Assembly: GCA_030295235.1 (NCBI GenBank)
Contig: AP026143.1
Coordinates: forward strand, 372,001 to 436,000
Length of the DNA stretch: 64,000 bases
Direction of reading: 5' to 3'
Origin: Fistulifera solaris
Taxonomy: Eukaryota; Bacillariophyta; Bacillariophyceae; Naviculales; Stauroneidaceae
Positions within the stretch are counted from its first letter, which is position 1, and each line of letters begins with the position of its first letter. A program made the position numbers and the translations under genes. Shown in pieces: positions 41,954-53,103 of this stretch. The notes under the pieces are model-generated. The model was not told where the DNA came from, did not search any database, and worked only from the letters and a program-made list of their open reading frames with translations.

Positions 41954-43240
41954 TTAACCTGATGGTGTATTAACTGGTAATAAAGGTGACGCATGTGATG
42001 GCGGTTGTTTTTGTTTCTGCACCTTGAAATGTGTAAAACTCATGAAGCCTAGAAACGACAGACCAATCCCCATAGCGCCAATCCACGTAAAAGGAATTTG
42101 AAACAAAAGGCTCGTGACGATAATGGCAAAGATGCGTCGTATGCAATTGAGCGCCGCGTGATGCACCACAGATATTCGTGATAAAATGAATGTAGACGCC
42201 AGATTGTAGCTCGCAAAGGCACAGCCGTTCACCAAAGACAAGACCATGTAGTGGAACAAATCTGATAATGAGATCCCTCTCGTTGATGTTGCTGTTGCCA
42301 GTAGTCGTTGGCAGAAGGAAGGCCCGTGGAACACGACCACGGGCACAAACAATAGATAACTGCCCAACTGTTGCATTCGAAATTGCAAATTCAGATCATC
42401 TATTACGGCGGTACCGCCTTCACTGGTCGCTCGAAACAGTTTTTGATACAATCCGCGAAAGGAAAAACACAAATTCGATGCCATGACAATCAAGCAGGCT
42501 CGCGCCGAATCGGCCAATGTTGCCGTCTCCGTGTCACTCGGACGATTGCCCAAGGTCGACAAGAGGACACCAACAACAATCGTCACCAAACTGATGACTT
42601 CGGATTGATTCAATGATTCGATACCCCACAAGACTGCTACCGTCGCACTCGTAATAGGTTCGGCCGCTTTGATGGTTTCGACAAAGGCCGCGGAAGATCC
42701 GGAAAACCCGTAATTCGTAGCCAGAAAACCTCCACAAAAATAGACACCCGCCAAAGTTAAAAATTGATAATCCCCTTTGGGCAGTAACAGACTCCGCGGA
42801 CTCGTGTGAACATCTGCTTCTCCGTAATAGTATGCCGGCCGTCTCAGGGGACTCGCAGTCGTCGGCCACGGCTGCAACCCCGGACTGGACAAGCACCGGC
42901 TCTTTAATAAAATCCGCACAAAAGTTGAACCAATGACAAATTGTTGAAGCGTTAAACACAATGGAGGGATTTTTTGTGTCGATAAAAGTAATTTCGAAGA
43001 ACCAATGCTGACAATTCCGAGCGAATACCAAAGACAGACCGCCAAAGCGAGAGAGCTAAACTGTGTTAGCAAATCATTCCACCATCCCGCGAAACAGCGC
43101 TGTAGAAAATGACGTTTTCGGGGGCGACCGTCGAGGCGGCGTCGTCGGGGTCGTCCCGGCAAGGGGGACGTTGACGGCGGTGCGCTAAGCCGTGATCGGC
43201 TTCTTCCGCTGCTGTTCGAGGTGTTCCGTTCATTTTGCAT
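41954..43240 (-). CDS. TPT/nucleotide-sugar transporter-family protein (DMT superfamily)
   Basis: This 428-residue intronless protein has a basic N-terminus (LPGRPRRRRLDGRPRKRH) and about ten helices. Diagnostic blocks are SSAAFVETIKAAEPITSATV (the TPT K-A-x-E-P), SNLCFSFRGLYQKLF, NLASTFILSRISVVHHAALN and CIRRIFAIIVTSLLFQIPFT. The family moves phosphorylated C3 compounds or nucleotide sugars in antiport, in plastid or Golgi membranes. No signal peptide is visible, so a Golgi or outer plastid membrane place is possible. The substrate cannot be read from the sequence. Confidence 0.88.
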   Translation of the reverse strand: MQNERNTSNSSGRSRSRLSAPPSTSPLPGRPRRRRLDGRPRKRHFLQRCFAGWWNDLLTQFSSLALAVCLWYSLGIVSIGSSKLLLSTQKIPPLCLTLQQFVIGSTFVRILLKSRCLSSPGLQPWPTTASPLRRPAYYYGEADVHTSPRSLLLPKGDYQFLTLAGVYFCGGFLATNYGFSGSSAAFVETIKAAEPITSATVAVLWGIESLNQSEVISLVTIVVGVLLSTLGNRPSDTETATLADSARACLIVMASNLCFSFRGLYQKLFRATSEGGTAVIDDLNLQFRMQQLGSYLLFVPVVVFHGPSFCQRLLATATSTRGISLSDLFHYMVLSLVNGCAFASYNLASTFILSRISVVHHAALNCIRRIFAIIVTSLLFQIPFTWIGAMGIGLSFLGFMSFTHFKVQKQKQPPSHASPLLPVNTPSG

Positions 43241-43390
43241 TCAAGTTAAGAAAGAGCAACGGAGCAAGCTCTGGCGGTGGGTAGTCTAGCAATAATATTG
43301 TCGTCGAAAAATGCAAATGCAGTGTGCAATGAAGAAACGGTCTTTGCGCCATCCGGATTGTTGGTCATTCAGGACTGACTGAATTGTCAT

Positions 43391-43830
43391 TCATGGGTCA
43401 GAATTAGGACAGTAGGAACGACATCCAATGTGCGTTTAGCCTTTATGCCTTTATCAAGGCTCCTCCGTTTTTTTGTAATTAGCTAATAAGGATCAATTCT
43501 AGAGTCCTTTTCTAGCAAAGAACTCGATAAAGGACGGCAAAAATGATCCGCGTCGTTTACTTTAGATTTACTATAGCACAAAGTGCTGTCCGTATTCGCT
43601 TAGAATGGGTTTTCGGTCATGAGTCAGAACAGGCACGAGATCCAATGTGCGTTTAGCATTTACGCCATTATCAACGCCCCTCCATTTTGTATGCAATGCG
43701 CTAAATAAGCGCTTTTTAGCGAAGAACTCGATAAAGGACGTCAAAAATTATCCGAGTCGTTCACTTCAGATTTACTATAGCACAAAGTGTTCTCCGTATT
43801 TGGCCATGACTGGCTTTTTAGTCACGAAAC
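43391..43830. repeat. tandem repeat, 226-bp period, two copies plus partial
   Basis: Copy 1 starts at TCATGGGTCAGAA (43391), copy 2 at TCATGAGTCAGAA (43617). Shared blocks are TCCAATGTGCGTTTAGC, AAGAACTCGATAAAGGACG and GATTTACTATAGCACAAAGTG. A third start (CCATGACTGG, 43804) is cut short. The end of each unit is the dispersed CTATAG motif. Confidence 0.75.
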
Positions 43831-44125
43831 TACCTACTTGACCTTGACCTCATGATGCATGATGTAAATAGATAAATACGAATATCAAGCGAACGCCATA
43901 GCTTAAAGCATCGGATATCGAATATGCTAGCAAAGATATGCAGCAATCGAGAGATGAATTGAAAATGTCATCAACCGCTAACTTTGAGACGGAGCATTCA
44001 ACAGACAAGCCATTTTCAAATGCTATTCGAGATAAAACAAATGACATTCTCAATAGGAGGGATACCTTTTAAGAACCCATCTAATATTATTGCATTACAT
44101 AATAGAGGTGAGTCGAGTCAGGCGT

Positions 44126-44894
44126 TTAAAGTTCATCCTTGCCAGACGAAGCGCTGGCCTTAACCGCCTTCATCAAACCAAGTCCAGAGGCTTTGATGGC
44201 CTTGACCTTTTCTTCTTTCACCTTCATTTCGTCTTCGAATTGCTTCTGAAGTCCCTCAATAAAGACTTCGAAATCCTTTTCGGTCTTCTCCAATTCGGCC
44301 TCCTTCTCTTCGATGAGTTTCTCCAACTCCTTGGCGTCCATGGCTTGGTATTTTTGAATTTCAGCCTTCTTGTCAGCTTCGCAAAGGTCGATGTTCTTGG
44401 GGCTGCACATGGGCTTGAGGTTCTCCTGTGCAAAGGCTTTCAACGAGTCATAATCGCGAGCACCTTCGTAGTCCTCGAGGGCACTTGGGTCGCCCCTATT
44501 ACGTTCAGCGTTGAGGTTATTCAATCGCAAGTGAGATACAATTAAAATAAGTGATCATCTTCAACAAGGCAAACAATAAACACTATCATGACCGTCGTCG
44601 TCGAACTCGTTTTTCTTACCATTTAAGAGTAGGGAATCCTTGCACACCCTCGCAAAGCGCTTGACCCTCACCCGTGCAGTCCACATCAGCAACGAGTTGA
44701 TTGGCCGATCCACTGAACTCCTCCATCAATTTGTCCCAATCGGGCTTCATGGCTTTGCAATGACCGCACCATGGGGCGAAGAATTTGATAAAGACCGTCT
44801 TACCGGCCGTCTCGGCGTCCCAGTTGGCGGGCGTCAATTCGATGGCTTGCGATGAAGCAATCGCAGCAAGGAGAACAGTCAAAGTGGTCTTCAT
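44126..44894 (-). CDS. ER protein disulfide isomerase, single thioredoxin domain, KDEL
   Basis: The ATG at 44894 begins a signal peptide (MKTTLTVLLAAIASSQA). One thioredoxin domain has FFAPWCGHCKAMKPDWDKLM, with both active cysteines in the PDI-type C-G-H-C, and LCEGVQGFPTLKW, with cis-proline. A GT-AG intron at 44619-44496 (124 bases) splits the tryptophan codon and the protein goes on GDPSALEDYEGARDYDSLKA. A long charged coiled coil (EKLIEEKEAELEKTEKDFEV) leads to the ER-retention signal KDEL. It catalyses disulfide formation or rearrangement in the ER lumen. Small one-domain PDIs with helical tails are common in algae. Confidence 0.93.
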
Positions 44895-45390
44895 GGTTGA
44901 ATATATAGGATGGATGGATGCAAAACAAAGCACTCGGAAGAAACTGAGGAATGGTTGACTGGAATGCGAAAGATTCACGCACGACAAAAATGCTGACATA
45001 AATGGCCAATAACAACGGCTGTCGTGACTATGACCGCGAACAAAAGAGCCGTTTGTTTTTCCGTGACTGAGAAGTGACAGGTGGCATTTTCTGAATAATT
45101 TTTTCTGAAGCGGGAAGAAGCGCAACGAAAACGGACGGACGCTCAGACTAGTCATTATTAGTCTTGAGGATGAGTGAATAAAAACTATTGTGAAGCGAAG
45201 CTCTACGTTGGCCAAGCTAGTGGCAAGTGCCATACTTACTGTACGGGACAAGACTAAAGAACGCATTCGTACTCTTATTCCATTGAATTATATGACTACC
45301 ATGTTGTTTAGCAGGTGCTAGCTTTCAAATTGTGCTGCCTAGGAGGCAGAAGTAACTTCCTTAGAGGTTCAAAAAGCCAATAATCATCAT
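44895..45390. promoter_or_regulatory. upstream region of the PDI gene
   Basis: This is 496 bases between the PDI start and the 3' end of UPRT, both on the minus strand. No gene or clear ER-stress element is seen. Confidence 0.3.
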
Positions 45391-46211
45391 TTAGAGTGCC
45401 TCCGATAAGGTTCGTTTACGACGAGACGGATGCATCAACTCTTCTTCATCTTCATCTGCAGCCACAGTACCAAACTGTCGGTCACCGGCATCTCCCATTC
45501 CTGGTAACAGTTCACCGGTTTCGGTCACTTCGTCAATGGCTCCCAAGGAGAAGTATACATCGGGGTATTTTTCCACAATCGCTTGAAGACCAGTGCGCGA
45601 TGCCAGAACAGAAATGACGTGAATCTCCTTCACTCCCCACTGCAGGTCGGTGAACAGTCAGTGAGTATTGGCATTTGACATATTCAAGTAAATAATTAAC
45701 GCAATTAACTTACCTTTTTGAGAATTTGAATCACACTCATCGTCGTCTGACTAGTGATTATAGAAGGATCCAAAATGAAAGCAACATCTGCGTCGCATTG
45801 ACGAGGCAATTTGTTGTAATATTGCACCGGGTTAGCCCCCGCCACTTTGTACATTCCAATGTGATGAACCGCCGCATTCGGCAAAAGTTCCGTCATGGCT
45901 TCCACCATTCCTTGACCCGATCGTAAGATGGGAATCAAAGCAACCCGTTCCACGAGCTTTTGACCCGTATGATCGACGTGTGTCTCGCCGTCGTGCGTCT
46001 TGACGGGAACGGATATTTGCACCGGCTTCGTCGACAGTCTCGAGGTCGCTTCGTAGCCGAGATGATACGTCAGCTCACGGAGCACAGCGCGAAACGTCCC
46101 GCATCGGGTCGTCGAGCTGCGCAACGTAGTGATCTTGTGCGAGATGACGGGATGCGACGAAATGTGCACCTTGTCTCCGAAATCGGAATCTTTGGCAGTC
46201 ACCTCGGTCAT
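45391..46211 (-). CDS. uracil phosphoribosyltransferase
   Basis: UPRT converts uracil and PRPP to UMP in pyrimidine salvage. Exon 1 (46211-45714) has VHISSHPVISHKITTLRSST, the family start, TRCGTFRAVLRELTYHLGYE and ALIPILRSGQGMVEAMTELL. After an intron at 45713-45640 (74 bases), WGVKEIHVISVLASRTGLQA, FSLGAIDEVTETG and LLPGMGDAGDRQFGT follow, the uracil-binding end. The PRPP-loop region is unusual: LDPSIITSQTTMSVIQ stands where most enzymes have D-P-x-x-A-T-G-G-T/S. A Lys/Arg-rich tail follows. Catalytic competence should not be assumed. Confidence 0.9.
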
Positions 46212-47022
46212 GCTGTTGTGACGTGTCGGTTAAGGGACGAGTTTGACTGTCAACAGAAGAAGAATGCGTTTGCAAACAAAATGCGAATGATAGGAGGATA
46301 GGTGCTCTATCGTTCAGTTCCTATTGATCGGAATAAGAGGCCTTTAATATTATATGCCATCATGTCAGACGCAAACGAACAAACGACGGCAGCAACGACG
46401 CAAAATTCCAAATAAATTCAGTTCGAACATCGGAATCCGGCCATCACAAACTGACGTCACACAAAGAGAAATCGTGAACAAATCAGTCTTGCGTAGCACA
46501 TTGAACAAGAAAGTAGGGTGCCACGTCCGACCACGAATCACGGATCACGTGGCGAAAATAAACGTCATCCTGTCTGGAGCGTGTCTTCTCCATTTCGAAT
46601 ATTGAAGCAGCCGCTATAGTTAGATCTTTGCTAGAGTCGTCCAAAATTTCACCTCTAAAACCGAAAGGCTTACCATGGTCAATCAGTGATACAAAATTTA
46701 AAAGCGAGTATTGACTTTCCTGAGAGGCTGGTCCAGAGACAATATTTTAATTAAAACTGGTTGTTGCCTCTCATTGACACTATAGCTTAGAATTCCTCAA
46801 TACCGTAACTTCGACACCTGTCGACACTGTCATTTTGAACTAATTCAATGAAAAGTAATAATAGTTTTCTATGATGGGTTAGTTAGCTCACTCTATTTCA
46901 CGGATCACGCGCTCGGGCGATCACACGCATCACAAACTAGCGCTCTAGGATGGTCGTGACTGAATCTATGTGGTACTTCTGTAAACAGCCTTTCGGCAAA
47001 CAAAATCGCAGTTCCAGCTCAT
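46212..47022. other. intergenic, no gene seen
   Basis: This is 811 bases. It contains short direct repeats of CGGATCACG (near 46541 and 46900) and GGTCGTGACTGAATC near 46952, a partial match to the dispersed motif. No exon or RNA gene is recognised. Confidence 0.4.
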
Positions 47023-47836
47023 TCAGTCGATCTTCTCTTCTTCGTCCAAGTCACAGAACCCTTTCACCAAACGATCCAGCTTGTTGCGAAACCCGGGAAT
47101 GTGATTACGCGTGAGCTTGAGCTCTTCTACCAAGCCACCGGCGGGATGGTAGATGTGCGCAAAGGGTAAACTTTGAACCCCCAGGCCTTGATGTAAGGCG
47201 GCGTTCTTCTGTGAAACGGGCACGTCGACGAAAACGACGTTGGGAAATTTGACTGCCGTTTGATAAAACAGCGGGGCAACGGCTTTGCACGCCTGCGAGA
47301 GAAAGAACGCGAAGTGAGTATAGTTCGATTCAATTCACCGGCATTCTTCGTCGTCGAAAGAACCTTACCCTACAATAAGTCGCGTAAAATCTCACGGCCA
47401 CAATTCTTTCTTCTTCATCTCCCACCACTTTCTTGTAATCTTGCAAGTTTTCTACCACGTGTACATTGGGCGGTAACCCTTCCCGGGCCGGTGGCTGTTG
47501 TGTTTGTGGTGACCCTAACACAAGATCTCTCATGCGTCGTTCGAACGATTGCGAAGGAGCTTGTGATGAAAGCGAGTACGCATTCGCGTACGCCGATTTG
47601 CCTGTAGTCGAGGCACGTTTATTGTTGCCGTTTTGATCGGAAGGAAATCTTCTATCGTGTAGCTTTTTCACCGAAGACTTGACCGGAGGCTTGTAGTTCA
47701 TGCTAATGTGAAAAGACCTACAGCTTGACATTGAACAAAGAAGAGCGATGGTAAAAACAAACCATCTTGATGATGGGCATTGTCTTGATGGGTTCATCCT
47801 CCTCAGCTTCATTGTGTTTATCTCTGAACTTTGCAT
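47023..47836 (-). CDS. thioredoxin-like protein with CRAC site, probably plastid
   Basis: The N-terminus has a signal peptide (SSRWFVFTIALLCSMSS) followed by CRSFHIS, a weak ASAFAP variant. The ATG at 47812 is an alternative start. A disordered linker (residues about 60-115) precedes a thioredoxin fold. Its active site is split by an intron at 47368-47293 (76 bases): VRFYATYCR|ACKAVAPLFY, giving C-R-A-C. The domain continues KFPNVVFVDVPVSQKNAALH and QGLGVQSLPFAHIYHPAGGL with cis-proline. The fold resembles plant atypical plastid thioredoxins such as the WCRKC type. The exact redox partner is unknown. Confidence 0.83.
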
Positions 47837-48343
47837 AATTTATTACCGTCACCGGCTAGTCTACAAGCTTCCTCACAATCACTGATGTTTTGAGTTGCGT
47901 GGTATCTTTTCCCTTGCCTTTATTACGATAGAGTCAGCTGCTTCGAACAATGGACCACGACAAAAACTGTGACGGCAACAATCTGGCGATGGCGACGTTC
48001 AACGGCATGTCGATGGGTGGACCCACAAATAAACAAGGGCGGAAGAAAACATCATTACTATACAGTAAAAAGTACTCTTGCGCGCCTCTCCTATGTTTCA
48101 CGGCATCTTTTTCAGACCCATGCCCTTCAAGTTTCGACGTCATGCGGTTGTTTCTGGTTAGTCATGACTCGGAGTTGAGACTTCAGTCGTGAGTGCGGAC
48201 GATCTGTTAGGACGGTCGATGTCCGTTCGGTACCTAATGTCTATTCACAAATAGACCGGATGCAAGTTGCGGAACTAAATTTTTCAAACTCTTCCTTTCG
48301 AAATAATGCAAAACCTTCTTCTTCGCCTTATCTGCTTTCGTCG
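47837..48343. other. intergenic
   Basis: This is 507 bases. A partial dispersed motif (GACTTCAGTCGTGAG) lies at 48180. No gene is seen. Confidence 0.35.
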
Positions 48344-48716
48344 TCAATTCCAATGCCCATCACTGTTCTGCAAGCTGGCTTTCATGCTTTGGTAGTTGCT
48401 AGAAACCAGAAGCTTTCCTTCGATCGAGCGATGCGAACCTTGACACGTCGCGCTTTGCACATGCCAGCCTCGACATGATCTTTTATCTCCAGGAGACCAA
48501 TGAATGTCGTCGACAAATGAATGATGACCAAATATTCCCTGGGGAGTATCGATATCCAAAAAAGTATTGAATTTCAGCCAACACGTCGCAGAATCTATTT
48601 TGCGGTTTTCCTGTGACGAGGAAAGGTGTGGTCGATCGCATATGCTGGTACATTTCAAGCATATCAATCAGCGGTCGTCCGTGAATTCTAACGTCGAATG
48701 AACTAAATAACGTCAA
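48344..48716 (-). CDS. possible coding remnant next to TenA gene
   Basis: Two overlapping minus-strand frames read RIHGRPLIDMLEMYQHMRST and DIDTPQGIFGHHSFVDDIHW. Both are protein-like, and a one-base shift between them would make one product. It overlaps the TenA stop by 13 bases. I recognise no family. It may be the 3' end of another gene or a chance pair. Confidence 0.25.
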
Positions 48717-49342
48717 AGTGCGGCCACGTCTTGAGCGCTAGTGCTTGATCCCAAAACATATATTCCAATTTGCAAGCAGTAATGAAGTGGTTCGACATTT
48801 CATTGAACGTATCCGACGAAGCAGTCGAGCACGCGGCATCCACCAGTTGAATGTATTCGTTGACGCGTTGTTCGAATACTTCTCCTGCGTACATATCAAT
48901 CCAAGCGTCAAAAGCAGGCATACGCTTGACACTGAAAGCCGCGAATTGTATGGCTCGTAAGTTTGGTCGACCTAGACACTTTCACATCCTATCCAATTTT
49001 CACGTCTTACCTATTACCAAGCTCTTCGCGAAGCCTGAGCATACACTTGCCGACATGAAAGTATACCCAGTAACACGGAAGCAACGCCACCAGACCCTCC
49101 GCATGAGGACGCGTCGCAACGACTCGTTTCAAATAGCTGGTGTATAGTAGGGTGTCGGGCATTTGCTGAACGCCGGCAGCATCGATGCCCCACTCACGAA
49201 AGAAGCCAGTGTGCATATCTGTTTCAAAGGCTATGACGCCTTTTGAAAATCGCTCTAGGAGCTCCGCGTCTTTCGTTGGTATACCACGATTTTTGCTTAG
49301 TACGCTGGTTTGTTTCGGCTACCATTGCTACGGCTATCATTG
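48703..49342 (-). CDS. TenA/THI-4-like protein, N-terminal part not found
   Basis: The C-terminal half of a TenA/THI-4 domain is clear: FSKGVIAFETDMHTGFFREW, YLKRVVATRPHAEGLVALLP, CYWVYFHVGKCMLRL and, after an intron at 49010-48932 (79 bases), RMPAFDAWIDMYAGEVFEQR and FITACKLEYMFWDQAL. The family salvages thiamine pyrimidine or degrades thiamine. Upstream, AMIAVAMVAETN could match the helix before this part, with a frame change near 49276-49282. I find no sequence for the first 70 or so residues (the H-P-F and Q-D motifs). The gene is therefore either spliced to a missed exon or truncated. Confidence 0.72.
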
Positions 49343-49656
49343 CTAGTATAGGAGTGGTTGTTTTGGAAGAAATATCAAAAAATGAGATGAACGGCCATCA
49401 CAATAAAATTCCAAAATCCAATCAAAAATCAAAAGCGACGCAACAAGTTCTCATCCGACGACAGCAAGACGTGCTAGGTGCTCAAGGCTCAAGTGCTTTT
49501 TTGCAAGGAGTCTGCCAAGAAATAGGTCAACTAACTCTTGTAATCACTAAAGAGAGTAATGTTATTTATAATCTACTTCTGCGAAAAATGCTGCACCAGC
49601 GTCTTTTGTTGTTGCTGAGATTGTAAATTGCCAAGACATAATATACGACCCAACGC
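49343..49656. other. gap where TenA N-terminus would be expected
   Basis: This is 314 AT-rich bases between two minus-strand genes. No matching TenA exon was found on the minus strand. Confidence 0.35.
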
Positions 49657-50869
49657 TCAGTCCGTTTTTGCTTCTTCCGTCACGTCCTCGTCGTCTTCGG
49701 CGGGTTGCACAACATCCGCTGGAGCGGCAATATCGGGCAGACCGTTCCCATCGTCGGCTTCATCATTCACTTCAACAACAGCTGGCCTAGCCAGCGCTTC
49801 GGGTCTCCACATGGGGAATATTGAAAGAAAGAAGCTACCGATGAAAAACCCAACATCTCGCAAAAAATGCCTCCCCCCTCTCTTGTTCATTTTGTGGAGC
49901 TGGTTCAATGACTCCACCAATGAACGTATCTCTCCATCCCGGCGGTGGTTGCTCGGGGCGTTGATCCTCTGCATTGTCGGTGCCACTGGGTTCATTCCGC
50001 GGTCGCAGCGGCAAACGCTGACCCTGCGGTCGCATCCGTTGCGCATATCGTTCCAGCGCGTCATTGACTTCTTGTTCTATATCTCCCAATGTTTCCCCTT
50101 TCCATACGATTCGATGAATATACTTTTCTTGCACGTAGAATATGTAATTGACTTTCAACATTCCCGTTTGATAGAGAAATCCACCGACCACAAAAAACAC
50201 CAGCAAATGCAATCGATAAAAATGCCAGAGCCAGTCCTCGTCACCGATGTGTCTCCGACCGAGTCGAGTAAACAAGATCGACAATATGAAGACGACTTTC
50301 ACAATAAGTCCCGCATCAAAGTTGGGTGCCAATCGACGACGCAACGCCAAGAATATTTGTACTACTTGGTACAGATGCGGCACGAACGATTGTTTGGCAT
50401 GATTTGTAGGAGATGTGGTAGTAAAAGTCGTCTCGGCATTCTGTTCGTACATTTGAACTTTGTGAAACAATTCATCGATTTGGCGATTCAGTTCCTCGCG
50501 CGATGCGGGTTGTTGAATGTTGTTTTTGTTATCATTGTTTTGCAAAACAAGTTCCGTAAGATAATCCATTCGTTTGTGTAAATCCAAAATCATTCGCGTT
50601 TGTTGTTGCATCATTTGTACTAGGCGTTCTTCGCTAGACGATGAAGTTGGGGCGGGAAGCAACGACTCATTCTGTTCCATCGGAGAAATCTCAGATGCTT
50701 CTGCCGAGTTGGTTGGAATATTGGCGGTTTCTTCATTGGTGTCTTCCTGACGCAACAACTCCAACAAGGCATCACGCGAAACTGGATCTATCGGAGAGTT
50801 CTCATCAACACCAGCTTGTCGTAAAAATCGACGAATCCGTTCATCATTCGGTGGAAGTATGGCCGACAT
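49657..50869 (-). CDS. multi-pass membrane protein, unknown, HERP-like layout
   Basis: The protein starts MSAILPPNDERIRRFLRQAG. A Ser/Glu-rich region and a coiled coil (RMILDLHKRMDYLTELVLQN) precede two membrane helices (GLIVKVVFILSILFTRL and LLVFFVVGGFLYQTGML). A Pro/Arg linker and another hydrophobic stretch (VGFFIGSFFLSIFPMW) follow, then an acidic tail. The layout loosely recalls HERPUD-type ER proteins, but there is no ubiquitin-like domain, so I name no family. The C6 run at 49873-49878 (G6 on the coding strand) has one base too many. With five the protein reads RGRHFLRDVGFFIGS and ends at 49657. Confidence 0.65.
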
Positions 50870-51360
50870 TCTTGTTTATTGCAGTTATGATATTGAAAAG
50901 AAATACGTAGCAGTACTGTATCATCTATTCCTTTGCGCTGCAACGCAGAGTGCGACGATGACTGTGTCATCGTGACGAAAAATATGCGCGAGAGCGACGA
51001 CAAAGACAAAAAGCTATCACCTTGGAGCTTGGAATTAGGGTTAGGGATCACCGAACAACGGATTGGGTGGAGCACGGATTGCAGATAACGGTAAGTAGTC
51101 TGGAATAGAGTGTACCACGTCATCCACTATATTGAAAGGTGTAGTCTCGCGTTCTTCGAGTTTCGAAAAAGATTTACTTATGGTATGCCTCAAGGTGCCG
51201 GTTGATTATAGCCAAGCATTGACATCGAATGATGAAAACGACAAAAGTTCGGTTGCATTGCTTGCAGTTTAGAAGACAATAGTTGTTGCTTTAGTTGTTT
51301 GAAACCTTTCCTTCATTAATCGTTCTTTCATTCGCCTATCAAACAGCAACTTGAAGAAGT
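50870..51360. promoter_or_regulatory. divergent promoter region
   Basis: This is 491 bases between the membrane protein and the amino-acid transporter. It holds a TAGGGTTAGGG-like pair at about 51036-51046. No gene is seen. Confidence 0.35.
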
Positions 51361-52992
51361 ATGTCACAAATTGAGGAGCAGGTCGACCCACCGTCGGCGC
51401 TGCCGCCGCGACGACAAGTCAGTACAATCGTCGAACCCAACGTGAAAGCCGGCCTGGCAGGCTCGACGAGTAATTTAATCAATTCGATCGTCGGGTCCGG
51501 CATTATTGGTTTACCGTACGCGTTGAATGAGTCCGGTATCGTGGCGGGCATTCTCATGATTGTGTTGGTGTCGTATTTTACCGACAAGACGTTGCGGATG
51601 ATTGTGGAATTGGCCACGTATCATCCCGATTTGTACGGCATGGGCGTCAAAACGTACGAAGATATGTTAGCAATACCGTTCGGAACAACAGGACGACGGT
51701 TTATTATGATTGCCATGTTCATTATGGCGTATGGAGCCATGATTAGTTATATGATTATTGTTAAAGATACGGTCCCGACCGTTTTAGGAATGGGCAATTC
51801 GTGGATCGAACGAGAAGGTGTCATGGTCGTCTTGACAGCGTGTACCATGTTACCCTTGAGTATGATGCGGGATATTTCGCAATTAGCTTGTACCAGTGCA
51901 TTGTCGGTCACGGCCGATGTCATTCTCGTCATTGTGTTAGTCATTGAAGCCCCCATTCAACGATCCGTGTCACAAGCGGGAGGCTTGGGTACTGTCCTTT
52001 CGGAAAATTTAATCAAACAAGGTCTTTTCGTTGGATTGGGTGTATTGAGTACCGCCATGGCATGCCAACATTCGGCATTTCTCATTTCGGGGACGTTAGA
52101 GGATCCCACCGCGTCACGGTGGGCCATTGTCACGAAACAGTCGCTCTTGGTCGCCGGAAGCCTGTCTTTGACGTTTGCGGTCATGGGATATTTGGGTTAT
52201 TTAGATGAAACGCAAGGCGACATTTTGAGAAATTTTGATCCGGAATCCACGGCCGTCAACGCGGGTCGAATATTGCTCGCCATCACCATGATATTTACGT
52301 ATCCCATGGAATCCTTTGTGTGCCGGCATGTTTTGATGCAACTGGTCTTTTCCGGTGACATGGACAATACGTCGGTCGGTTCCAATGGGGAATCGATACC
52401 CGAGTCCAAGTTCTTGGGTTGCTTGGGTCGTCGAGAAACGTGGACCTTCTATTTATATTTGGCAGCATTGATCCCAGCGATTCTACTCCGTGACATTGGT
52501 CCAGTATTGTCAATTACCGGGTCATTAGGGGCCAGTTCGGTAGCCTATATAGCGCCAGGTTTGGCCTATTTGGGTTTGCATGGTTCCGAGTTTTTAGTTT
52601 GGTCATCGCAGTCGATACCCAGTCATGACAAGGTGGACGGCGGAGTCGAATTGCCGGTGGCCGGCGATGCGACGGCCGAACTGCAAACCGAGTCAAGGGC
52701 GAGTGCTTCCTTTGCCAGAAGTCGTACCATACATCCGTGGTGGTGGTACCCGGCATTGATGCCGATGTGGACGGCGGTGGCCAGCAAGGGTGCTCTGGGG
52801 ACCAAACAGTTTGTGGAAACATATCATGCCGGGCAAGATATTAAGTCGGAGTCTGCTCCGGTGATTCGAGCACGGAAACGTGATTTGATCTGGAGTATTG
52901 TATTTATCGTGTTTGGTGTAGTCGCCGCAACCTTGGGGTTGGTGAGCAACATTGTTTTCGAGACGCGGGATATCTTTTTCTCGCCGCACTAA
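51361..52992 (+). CDS. amino acid transporter, AAAP/SLC38 type
   Basis: This 543-residue intronless protein has about eleven helices. The first helix block STSNLINSIVGSGIIGLPYA, with the unwound G-S-G-I-I-G-L-P, is the hallmark of the AAAP (SLC32/36/38) family. Further blocks are KTYEDMLAIPFGTTGRRFIM, SVTADVILVIVLVIE and ACQHSAFLISGTLEDPTASR. A loop before the last helix is basic (IRARKRDLIWS). It imports or exports neutral amino acids with Na+ or H+. The location (plasma membrane or vacuole) is not shown. Confidence 0.93.
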   Translation: MSQIEEQVDPPSALPPRRQVSTIVEPNVKAGLAGSTSNLINSIVGSGIIGLPYALNESGIVAGILMIVLVSYFTDKTLRMIVELATYHPDLYGMGVKTYEDMLAIPFGTTGRRFIMIAMFIMAYGAMISYMIIVKDTVPTVLGMGNSWIEREGVMVVLTACTMLPLSMMRDISQLACTSALSVTADVILVIVLVIEAPIQRSVSQAGGLGTVLSENLIKQGLFVGLGVLSTAMACQHSAFLISGTLEDPTASRWAIVTKQSLLVAGSLSLTFAVMGYLGYLDETQGDILRNFDPESTAVNAGRILLAITMIFTYPMESFVCRHVLMQLVFSGDMDNTSVGSNGESIPESKFLGCLGRRETWTFYLYLAALIPAILLRDIGPVLSITGSLGASSVAYIAPGLAYLGLHGSEFLVWSSQSIPSHDKVDGGVELPVAGDATAELQTESRASASFARSRTIHPWWWYPALMPMWTAVASKGALGTKQFVETYHAGQDIKSESAPVIRARKRDLIWSIVFIVFGVVAATLGLVSNIVFETRDIFFSPH

Positions 52993-53103
52993 TTATCCAC
53001 AGCAAAGAATGTTAAATATGAAACTGTAAAAATTCATTTCATAAGCAGCATGTTTTATCATTGCATAATATAGATTTTTAACTTTAAACAATAAAACGTT
53101 TCG

